Shown here one piece after another: positions 43,496 to 51,326 of a stretch of DNA of 64,000 bases. The notes beneath the pieces are model-generated. The model was not told the DNA's origin. It saw only the letters and a program-made list of their open reading frames with translations, and searched no databases. The translations under genes and the position numbers were made by a program. Where the stretch lies: assembly GCA_019359235.1 (NCBI GenBank), contig JAHHHT010000010.1, positions 186,001 to 250,000 on the forward strand. The letters run 5' to 3'. Origin of the DNA: Oscillatoria princeps RMCB-10. GTDB lineage: Bacteria; Cyanobacteriota; Cyanobacteriia; Cyanobacteriales; Oscillatoriaceae. Each line of letters begins with the position of its first letter. Position 1 is the stretch's first letter.

Positions 43496-45754
43496 TCAGA
43501 AAAACACGGGAATTGGATTGAGCTCACTCTCCCTCAAAGGTGCCGGCAGCCAGCCCAATTTCACCGGCACGTCATACAGACGCCCCGCAGCCAGCCGCCG
43601 CCAAAAATGCCGCATGCCCGGAACAATCACCTTGACCACATTCAGTCCGATATCCGGGCGGGTTTGGTCTAATACTAGCATTTCCAGCCCCAGTTCGTCA
43701 AGCAGTTTGACGCAAGTTTCAACGTCTTCTTTCAGGTCGTCTGTGGCTAAATATTCATAGTCGCCAAGCCGTTTTGCCGGGACATTTGCGCCGGGAATTA
43801 AATAAGGCTGATTCTCTACAGTTGCGGTTTCCCACCACTCGATTGCGAAATCTTCCCAAGCACTGTACCGCACGCTACCGTCTGGCGCAACCTCAGAAAC
43901 AGCCGGGAGAATCTGATTCATTTCGGTTAGCGCCCGCAGCAGGGCGATTTTGGGGTCGAAATGGGCTCCGAAGCCGAAAATAATATCTTCCACCGGCTTG
44001 TCTGTTCTGCGAGAAATGGCAACAAAAACCGGAATCTTCATATCTGCGGTCAAGTCGAGAACCCACAACTCGCGATTGAATGTTTTATAATAGTCTTTCA
44101 GGGCTTGACAGTAGGGGTCGCCAAAACTCTCTAAATCTACTGCCGGTCGCTTGACGCGATTGTACCACCACAGCGCTACGCTATCTCGCTCGACTAGCTC
44201 CATGAATCCTTGCACGATTGCTTCTTCTTTGGTATTGCCGGCAGCGCAGCCATTGGAGTCGGTGCCGCAAACTGTGTTAGGATAGTCTGGATAGGCGTAG
44301 TAGCAAAATGCTGTCGGCAAATACTTCCAAGTTTGGCCGGTTAAAGACCACACCGGCGTCCACTCGATTTCCCGCGTTTCGTCGAAGGGTTCAAAAACTT
44401 TATTGAAATCGCTGGTGCTGCTGGCGTTCCACTCGCGGCGGGTGCGGTACTGATCTTCGCTGAAATTCATGCAGGCGTTGGGGTGAATCGCCGCCTCTCC
44501 CATTTGCTGCAGGGTGCCTCTGTAGCGGGTTTCGTATCCCTGGTACAAGCCGGAATATCTTTCTAGGGCTTCGCAGAGGGCGCTAGCTTTGGCTTGTATT
44601 TCGGTTTTTCCTTTGCCGGCGCTGCAGTTGCGGATTCCTTTCTTTAGGAAGTATAAATCGTCGGCTGACATCCGGGAGAAATTGTGCCCGGAATAAAATA
44701 AATGCATCACCCCCTCTGATGGCTGTGATGCTTGTTTCATATATTTGACCGCACCGGCGATCGGGCTGATGTGGTGCTCGTATTTTTTCAGGGTTTCTTC
44801 GGGAGAATAGGAGCGGTGCCCTCCGTCAGCGGTAAAGGTTTTCTTGCGGGAGGTTAAAATAATTGGGGAGGGCTGCCGGTTCTGCCAGTATTCCGGATCG
44901 CCGCAAGCCTCACACTGCGGGCGTTTGACGGCGGTGTGGCTTTCGGTTTTCAGGGCGAGGGCGTCAAAAGTAATGACCTTGCCTTCTAGGGCGGGATTTC
45001 CTCGCTTCAGCACCCACTTTAGCAGTTCGCTGGCGGCTAAGTCCAGACCGATTTGAGCGGTTGGGTAAAAGGCGGGAGCGGGAGCAAATGCGGAGGATTC
45101 CGGGATGCCTTTTTTCTTCTGGATGAACTGTTCGACGGGGCGGTTGCTGCGCAAGCGCTGCGCCAAACACTCCCAGCACGGGGTTTTTTCGGGATGAAAT
45201 ATTGGCCCTATCCAGATAGAGATGCCGGCGGGTTTGACGAGCATCCACGGGCGCTGGAACTGCATGGCTTTTTGATTCCACTCGGCTAGCCCGTCTCGCA
45301 GATAGTCGTCGGTGAGCACGACTTCGATGTCGCCGTCTTGGCAGACTTGAATGTTCAGCGATTCCAGTTTTTCCAGAAAGGGTTTGGCATCCACCGCGCC
45401 GAAGCTGCGGACTGATACTTTGGTGGATTGCAGCGCCTGAGCTGCCGGTTGCCGGGGGATGTTCAAAATATCGGCAATGGCCGCGATTTCTGGCGGCAAT
45501 TCGCCACTGTCCTCGACGATGTAGCCTTTGCGCTCCATCTGCATCAGCGCGTAGTACGCCTCGGCGGCGGAGATTTCTGGCTGCAAGCGATCGACGATTT
45601 CGTCTGCGGTGCGGCACCCGTCAATTAAGGGGGCGATCCGCTCGTAAGTGCGACCTTTCAGGACGTATGAATCTGACTCGGAGAGGAGAAACACTCCTAC
45701 GGAATCGACTATTTCCACGCGGTAACAGGTTTTAAATTTGGGTTGGTGAAGCAT
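43496..45754 (-). CDS. Fused E1-like/YcaO cyclodehydratase of a TOMM pathway
   Basis: A 752-residue protein. The N-terminal ~90 residues form a winged-helix leader-binding element (RRE-like; YRVEIVDSVGVFLL ... EAYYALMQMERKGYIVEDSG). An E1-like partner domain follows (about 100-320) with a Zn-type pair CWEC (about residue 195) and CEAC (about 279). The YcaO domain (about 345-752) has the ATP-binding signatures ASALCEALERYSGLYQG and VQGFMELVERDSVALWWYN, and the proline-containing C-terminus LNPIPVFF. Such C-D fusions, as in cyanobactin TruD/PatD, convert Cys/Ser/Thr of a precursor into azolines. No dehydrogenase or transporter gene lies within the window. The ATG at 45754 aligns with family starts. 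Confidence 0.92.
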   Translation of the reverse strand: MLHQPKFKTCYRVEIVDSVGVFLLSESDSYVLKGRTYERIAPLIDGCRTADEIVDRLQPEISAAEAYYALMQMERKGYIVEDSGELPPEIAAIADILNIPRQPAAQALQSTKVSVRSFGAVDAKPFLEKLESLNIQVCQDGDIEVVLTDDYLRDGLAEWNQKAMQFQRPWMLVKPAGISIWIGPIFHPEKTPCWECLAQRLRSNRPVEQFIQKKKGIPESSAFAPAPAFYPTAQIGLDLAASELLKWVLKRGNPALEGKVITFDALALKTESHTAVKRPQCEACGDPEYWQNRQPSPIILTSRKKTFTADGGHRSYSPEETLKKYEHHISPIAGAVKYMKQASQPSEGVMHLFYSGHNFSRMSADDLYFLKKGIRNCSAGKGKTEIQAKASALCEALERYSGLYQGYETRYRGTLQQMGEAAIHPNACMNFSEDQYRTRREWNASSTSDFNKVFEPFDETREIEWTPVWSLTGQTWKYLPTAFCYYAYPDYPNTVCGTDSNGCAAGNTKEEAIVQGFMELVERDSVALWWYNRVKRPAVDLESFGDPYCQALKDYYKTFNRELWVLDLTADMKIPVFVAISRRTDKPVEDIIFGFGAHFDPKIALLRALTEMNQILPAVSEVAPDGSVRYSAWEDFAIEWWETATVENQPYLIPGANVPAKRLGDYEYLATDDLKEDVETCVKLLDELGLEMLVLDQTRPDIGLNVVKVIVPGMRHFWRRLAAGRLYDVPVKLGWLPAPLRESELNPIPVFF

Positions 45755-46944
45755 TGTTGTGCGAAGCAGTTTGATAAGTTGTCAGATTCTTGAAGTTGCA
45801 GTGGTGCGAGTGCGGAACCCACTCGGCCAAAAACTGGCGCTGCAAAGTACAAGGAGGATTGAAAGTTTTTCCGCGAGAGCAAAACTCCCTCTCTCACTCC
45901 CTCTTACTCCCCCTCTTACTCCCCCTCTTACTCCCCCTCCCCGCTAGCGGGGAGGGGGTTGGGGGGTGGGGTTCATCCCGCATGCGGCGCAAAAAAACTT
46001 GTTGCTGTTGCGGTTGGGTTTTGTTGCCTCAACCCAACCCGCACCGGAACTGATAGGAAGCGGCTTGCCGGTGGGCATAATCTCCTTAGAGTCAGTACAA
46101 GTTTTTTTTGGGACGTAAGGAGTGAGAGGGGATGAATCCGCACGGATTCGTCCGGGGGCTTTGCAGTCTTGTGAGGGGGTGTACTCGCAATACACCTTCT
46201 CTCCCCTTCCCTTCTCTTGCCTTGTGTTTTTGCAGGACTCCCATCACTGATATTGTGTAGTTTTGTAACAATTCAGTGAGTAATCACTTACAGGTTTCAC
46301 GATATCACAAGCAACAGGGGCGTCAAGCCCTCAAAGTCATATTTTATAATTTATTCAGAATTGCCCTGTTCCGGGTTCCGCAGGCCAGGGGGGCGGGGGA
46401 GCGGGACAGGCGGAAGGACCCGGCACCCCAACCCCTCTACCCCCCGCCCCTCATCCCCAGAGGGGCCCCAAGCTCCCCAGAGGGGGCCCCGAGCCCCCTT
46501 ATCCCCAGAGGGGGCCCCACCCTCCCCGCTGGCGGGGAGGGGGAATTTGAAGGTGTCCTCTTTAGGCCGTTTCTCATCTCAGTGCGGTACATTTTTCGCG
46601 CTCCCCCCTCCACCGGGACTCCCTGACGCGCCACTGGCGTTGATATGTAGGGGCGGGTTTACTTACATCCTGCACTTCGCACAGATATCTTGGGTGAACC
46701 CGCCCCTACAGTAAACTGTTTTGTGTTGGACACATCCATTTTTCAACCCGCTCTGCAGTTCATCAAACTGAGATCCGCTATAAACCGCAGGAAAGGATTG
46801 GGGGGGTGAGGTTCCCTTGCGGCCAAAAGTTTGAATCATCCTTCAAGGAAGCCAGAGCGCTTATTTCGCCTGAGTTGCAGGCTGGCAGAATTTACGCTGC
46901 CGTGCTAGACTCAACTTAACCACTTTGGAACGGAGGGAAGAGGA
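45755..46944. other. Repeat-rich non-coding region before the Uma2 gene
   Basis: No gene is supported in ~1.2 kb. Contents: tandem CTCTTACTCCCC units and a CCCCTCCCCGC / GCGGGGAGGGG MITE core (45885-45980); a hairpin GAATCCGCACGGATTC (46134-46149); an array of CCCCAGAGGGGGCCCC-like units (46448-46530) plus another CCCCGCTGGCGGGG core; a long imperfect inverted repeat TGTAGGGGCGGGTTTACTTA / GGTGAACCCGCCCCTACA (46647-46711); and a TCCGCTATAAA end like those of the TA-flanked MITEs (46772). Open frames here are GC-repeat artefacts. Confidence 0.65.
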
Positions 46945-47697
46945 ATGATTTCTCAACTAGAATCTCCGAGCGCGACGAATATAATTTACCCAGAAAGCGA
47001 TGGCCAACCTATGGCAGACAATACCAGGCAGTTTCGCTGGATAATGATCCTGTATTACAATTTAGAGTGGCTATTTGCCGGTGAGCCAATGGTATTTGTA
47101 GCTGGGGACTTGCTGTGGTATCCGGTGGAGGGGAATAATACTATTCGTCAAGCTCCTGACGTGATGGTAGTGTTTGGCGTGCCGAAGGGGGACAGGGGCT
47201 CTTACATGCAGTGGCGAGAGGGGAATATTGCGCCGCAGGTGGTGTTTGAGATTCTGTCGCCGGGAAACACCCAGACAGAAATGAATAAAAAACTGAGGGT
47301 TTACAATCGCTATGGAGTGGAGGAATATTACCTGTACGATCCTGAGAAAAACGATTTGAGTGGCTGGTTGCGTTCGGAAGCTGATTTGGAGGTGATTGAG
47401 CCGATGGATAATTGGGTCAGCCCCCGGCTGGGAATTCGCTTTGATTTGTCAGGAGAGGAGTTGCAGATTTACCGTCCCAATGGGGAGCGATTTGCAAGTT
47501 ATGCAGACATTCAGCGCCAGCTGGAAGAGCAGCAGCAGCGGGCCACGGATGCGGAGCAGCGGGCCACGGATGCGGAGCAGCGGGCCACGGATGCGGAGCA
47601 GCGGGCCACGGATGCGGAGCAGCGGGCTGAGCAAGAACGGCAGCGGGCTGAGCGTTTAGCAGAGCGGTTGCGTGCGGCGGGAATTGAACCGGAGTGA
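46945..47697 (+). CDS. Uma2 family (DUF820) endonuclease-like protein with heptad tail
   Basis: A 250-residue protein. Residues ~25-195 form the PD-(D/E)XK-like Uma2 domain, very common in cyanobacteria: VAGDLLWYPVEGNNTIRQAP followed by DVMVVFGV, then APQVVFEILSPGNTQTEMNK and YNRYGVEEYYLYDP carry the conserved D, E-x-L-S-P and Y-x-x-x-G-V motifs. The C-terminal ~50 residues are a coiled coil containing four exact RATDAEQ heptads (199-226), encoded by a 21-base tandem repeat. A GGAGGGAAGAGGA site precedes the ATG. Biological role is unknown. Confidence 0.9.
   Translation: MISQLESPSATNIIYPESDGQPMADNTRQFRWIMILYYNLEWLFAGEPMVFVAGDLLWYPVEGNNTIRQAPDVMVVFGVPKGDRGSYMQWREGNIAPQVVFEILSPGNTQTEMNKKLRVYNRYGVEEYYLYDPEKNDLSGWLRSEADLEVIEPMDNWVSPRLGIRFDLSGEELQIYRPNGERFASYADIQRQLEEQQQRATDAEQRATDAEQRATDAEQRATDAEQRAEQERQRAERLAERLRAAGIEPE
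47539..47622 (+). repeat. 21-base in-frame tandem repeat, four units
   Basis: Four identical 21-base units beginning CGGGCCACGGATGCGGAGCA encode the heptad RATDAEQ. Because the unit is exactly one heptad, changes in copy number would lengthen or shorten the coiled coil without changing frame. Confidence 0.95.
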
Positions 47698-48175
47698 TAT
47701 CACTGGTTCATCCGGCAATTGTGCAACGCCTAAAAGCCGGCGTCTCGCCCGCGCGCCTCGCCGGCACTCGCGCCCCCAATGTGAAAAAAGACGTAGGACA
47801 GGCGTCCCGCCTGTCCTCACTACAGATAGAGGCGCAAGCGTAAGTCCTGTGCTATATATAGTGTTTTTTATATTGGTGAGGTACTGAGAAACCCGGTAGG
47901 GGCGGGTCCCCGTGCCATTGGTGTCAACTTAAGCTGTGTCCCGTAGTCTCTTGGCGGTTGAAACCGCAGCTATACAGACTTTACCCGCCTGCGCGGGTTT
48001 TAAGATTCTAGCTCTTCTCTTAAGTCCTTGTCATGCGGACTTGGTTGTAGTGCCGCGATTTCCAATCGCCGGGAGCTTAAGTTGACACCAGTGGTCCCCG
48101 TGCCCGCCCCCTTCTGCGGGCCCTTCCGCCCCCCTTCCGGGTGACTGGGAACGAGGGGCTGCGGGGGGATTGCCC
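47698..48175. other. Non-coding region with several repeat types
   Basis: No gene is seen. It holds the right end of a GGCGTTGCA-type MITE (AATTGTGCAACGCC, 47716-47729), an AGGACAGGCG-type palindrome (47793), a TATAGTGTTTTTTATATTGG end with AAACCCGG (47857-47897), and a copy of the GCCTGCGCGGG repeat flanked by facing CTTAAGTTGACACCA / TGGTGTCAACTTAAG (47919-48091). Confidence 0.6.
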
Positions 48176-50731
48176 CTACTGCTGGGGGAGGGCCCGACAG
48201 TCAGGGGTGGGATGCCAGGGATTGCTGCTATCCGGGAGATTCGCCACCAGTTCCACCTCACCGTCCGGACGGATGGCCCAGCCGGTGGCCTCTTGCAGGG
48301 GCGGGGCTGCGGAGATTTTCGATTCCCCACCGAGAGTCTTGGCATCCGCCGCCTCGGGCAACTCCCGCGCCGGCAGGGAGGCTTGGTTGCCAATCGCTGA
48401 CAAATCCCGGCTGTCCCACCAAACGGTACGCCCCAAAAGTTCTGAGGTCGGGTCTTCCGGCAAACCGCCGCGCCCGGTGACGGTAAAGGTATTTCCCCGA
48501 TCCGCCGCACAGCCGGCGGCAACCCGCTGGTTGGGATCGAGCGGATGTTGGGCCAATTCCACCAGTCCAGATTTGAGGTCAGTATTGGGCGTTTGGATTT
48601 CCACTACGCCGCTGAATTCGGCACCGAGGGCGGAAGTCGCCGTAATCGCGCTGTCCCGAGACAGGAAAATGCCCTGTGCGGTAATGCTGACCCGCCCCCC
48701 CCTGCCCTCTTGGGCGTTGGCGGCGATGGTGCTTTTTTCCAAAGCTGCGAGAGTATCGGTATTGATAATAATGTTACCGCCATCGCCCGCGCCGGTCACT
48801 TGAGCCGCATAGACAGCCGCTAAATCCGGCGGCAGTCCGAACGGATTTTGCGTGCTGCCCGCTGTGACGCTGATGGTGCTGCTGTTGCGCAGTTGCAAAG
48901 AGCGCGAGCGCAAGGTGATATTGCCGCCTTCCCCAAAAGCTGTCTCCGCCCCAATGCTGGCTTTATTGTCCAAAAGGATGGAGTCCGCTATCACCTCCAA
49001 ACTCCCGCCACTTCCCGGAGACAAATTGCTCATAGTGATAACCGCGCCATCTCGAACGATGAGCTTTCCAGTGGAGATCGTCACGTTCCCCCCTCCCGTT
49101 CCCGTTGCGAAGGGTGTGGTTGCAGCCAGTAAAGTTGTGGGAAAGGCAAACGCATCTCTAGTTTTGCCACTCAATTCCACCGACTCTGTTGCAGTAATAA
49201 TCGCATTCCCGGGACGCCCCGCGCCCGAGCTATTGGGCGCTATAGCCGCTCCATCGCGGGCAATCAATCGCCCGGTGGTCAGCCGCATCTCTCCCGCATT
49301 CCCGGCACCCGCAGTAGCGGTGAATAGGACAGTAGAGGCAAACAATGGCACCCCGTCGGCTCGCTCGATTACAAGTATATTCGTTCCCAATACATTGATC
49401 GAGTCCGAAGCATTGACAGTCAGGTTGCCCCCCTGACCGGCTCCATTCGTACTGGCGCTAACAACTCCCACATCTTTGACGCTAAATCGACCCGTGTTAA
49501 CCGTCAGATTGCCACTCGCTCCAGGAGAATCGAGAACTGTGTAAGTCTCCAGCCGAGAAGCACTGATCTCTACCGACTCAGGCGCGCTCACTGTCACATC
49601 TCCCCCCCGACCGGCACCGCTGGTATAGGTGCCGATAACCGCACTGTTGCGCTCACTTAGCCGAGGCGCGTTAATCCCCACATTGCCGCTCGCTCCCGCA
49701 CCCGATGTTACGGAAAATAAGCCCGTCGGGAGTTCCAGCGGATTGCTGAAGTCAGTTTCATTAATCGTTACGGTATCTTTCGCTAAATTTCCCCTCCCGA
49801 TCGCTTCCACGGATTGCGAGGCATTAATGTTGATATCCCCTCCCGCTTGCGCCCCGGAATTCAGCGCATAAATCCGCGCCCCCGACATCACTTGAACTGT
49901 CCGCCCTCGCACCTGTACCGCACTGCTGGGCTCCCCACTCGCATCTACCATAGCTCCCCCCTTGAGCTCCACATTTCGGAAGTCGCTCACGCTCTCATAT
50001 CCCAGTGCCAAACCGCTCCCTGTTGCGCTAATACTGACGGAACTATTTCCCCCCACACCGGCGAGTTCAATTCGCCCACCGGCTCCCGTTACATATCCCC
50101 CCGCCAAACTCACCTCCCCCCCCACCAGCGCCAAAGTTTTCCCCGGCTGAACAGACAGTCCCACCGTTTTTCCACTGGTATCTGCAGCCACAGATTGATT
50201 GACAATCCTCCCCGGATTCGCTCCCAATTGCAACCCAATAGGCACGCTCACCGTCAGCACGGGTTTTGCCGCCGTATCTTTAGCGCTGAAAACGCTGCCA
50301 TCCGCCAAGTTGAGGCGCTCTCCCGTGCTGGCGAAAAACGAGCCGCCGATATTCAGTTTAGCATTGGGGCCAAAAATAATCCCGTTGGGGTTGAGCAGGA
50401 ACAAATTCGCCCCGCCATTCGCTCTCAGCGTGCCGTCTATATTGGAAATTTTCCCGCCGGTGACGCGCGTGAAGATATTCTCAATTGCCGGGGCGCTGTT
50501 GAAGTGAGCCTCTGTGCCTTTTGGTAAAGAAAACTCCCGGAAACTGTGAAACAGATTGCCACCGGCACTCGTTCCCCCCTCGATTTTCAGCGCCGAACCC
50601 TGTTGCGAGACGGTGGAGTTATTTGGCAGGGTTGCGTCTGGGACGACTTGCGCTCCTGAGGGAGAGGGAGCGAGCAGAGATAATGTAGCGAGCGACAGCA
50701 AAGGAAGGCGGACGTGGGAAAATGGTTTCAT
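48176..50731 (-). CDS. Filamentous haemagglutinin-type TPS exoprotein, copy A
   Basis: An 851-residue secreted beta-helix protein. Signal peptide: MKPFSHVRLPLLSLATLSLL then APSPSGAQ. The two-partner-secretion (haemagglutination activity) domain spans ~29-230 with NLFHSFREFSLPKGTEAHFN and LFLLNPNGIIFGPNAKLNIG, the classic NPNG(I/V)IFG motif. The rest is Gly/Ala/Ser/Thr-rich repeat sequence (SGNVGINAPRL, GRGGDVTVSAPESVEISAS), ending with a cyanobacterial C-terminal region CAADRGNTFTVTGRGGLPED. Export would need a TpsB/Omp85-type partner, which is not in the window. It is a near-duplicate of the gene at 51327. Confidence 0.93.
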   Translation of the reverse strand: MKPFSHVRLPLLSLATLSLLAPSPSGAQVVPDATLPNNSTVSQQGSALKIEGGTSAGGNLFHSFREFSLPKGTEAHFNSAPAIENIFTRVTGGKISNIDGTLRANGGANLFLLNPNGIIFGPNAKLNIGGSFFASTGERLNLADGSVFSAKDTAAKPVLTVSVPIGLQLGANPGRIVNQSVAADTSGKTVGLSVQPGKTLALVGGEVSLAGGYVTGAGGRIELAGVGGNSSVSISATGSGLALGYESVSDFRNVELKGGAMVDASGEPSSAVQVRGRTVQVMSGARIYALNSGAQAGGDININASQSVEAIGRGNLAKDTVTINETDFSNPLELPTGLFSVTSGAGASGNVGINAPRLSERNSAVIGTYTSGAGRGGDVTVSAPESVEISASRLETYTVLDSPGASGNLTVNTGRFSVKDVGVVSASTNGAGQGGNLTVNASDSINVLGTNILVIERADGVPLFASTVLFTATAGAGNAGEMRLTTGRLIARDGAAIAPNSSGAGRPGNAIITATESVELSGKTRDAFAFPTTLLAATTPFATGTGGGNVTISTGKLIVRDGAVITMSNLSPGSGGSLEVIADSILLDNKASIGAETAFGEGGNITLRSRSLQLRNSSTISVTAGSTQNPFGLPPDLAAVYAAQVTGAGDGGNIIINTDTLAALEKSTIAANAQEGRGGRVSITAQGIFLSRDSAITATSALGAEFSGVVEIQTPNTDLKSGLVELAQHPLDPNQRVAAGCAADRGNTFTVTGRGGLPEDPTSELLGRTVWWDSRDLSAIGNQASLPARELPEAADAKTLGGESKISAAPPLQEATGWAIRPDGEVELVANLPDSSNPWHPTPDCRALPQQ

Positions 50732-51326
50732 AGGTTCTCGGGCGTGGAGATAGGACTGAGTGATTTTCGTGAACAGGGAGCCGGTGTAAATCTGTTAAAA
50801 TTTATTAACTCAAGTTGATACTTACAAGTGAGTCAGTTAGATCCCCCCCTAGCCCCCCCTTAAAAAGGGGGGGGACATCTCAAAGCCCCCCTTTTTAAGG
50901 GGGGTTTGGGGGGATCTGAATGCTTGGACTTGTAGGTCGCAACTTGGATTAATGAATCAGCGCCAATCCCCACAGCACGAAGGGTTAAACTCAGAATACC
51001 ACCGGCGCAACACCAGAGAAACACCGCTTAATAGAGTTTAACTCAAGTTGCTACCTACAAGTCAGTCAGGCTAGATCCCCCCCTAGCCGGGGCGGTCTCC
51101 GTGTGCCGCACCGCCCCTACAAGGGGGGGAATTATCAAAGCCCCCCTTTTTAAGGGGGGTTTGGGGGGATCTGAATGCTTGGACTTGTAGGTCGCAACTT
51201 GGATCAGAAGAAACCCGGTTTCTTGAGACTGTGCCAGAAACCGGGTTTCTTCTCGTGAAAAGCAGAATTTTCCCGCTGCTCTATCAGAAGAAACCCGGTT
51301 TCTTGTAACTTCACTGTAGCCAGCGC
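50732..51326. other. Upstream region of haemagglutinin copy A with inserted hairpins
   Basis: No gene is seen. The region has two CCCCCC/GGGGGG-core repeats with AGATCCCCCCCTAGCC ends (50839-50919 and 51071-51172) and AAACCCGGTTTCTT palindromes (51209-51262, 51290-51305). Between them, about 90 bases (50965-51040, ATACCACCGGCGCAACAC) match sequence upstream of copy B (54115-54180), so the duplication included part of the upstream region. Confidence 0.7.

Noticed and set aside
46276-46714. Overlapping + strand open frames of ~116 codons
   Set aside because: They run through CCCCAGAGGGGGCCCC repeats and encode low-complexity Pro/Gly/Arg sequence with no family likeness.
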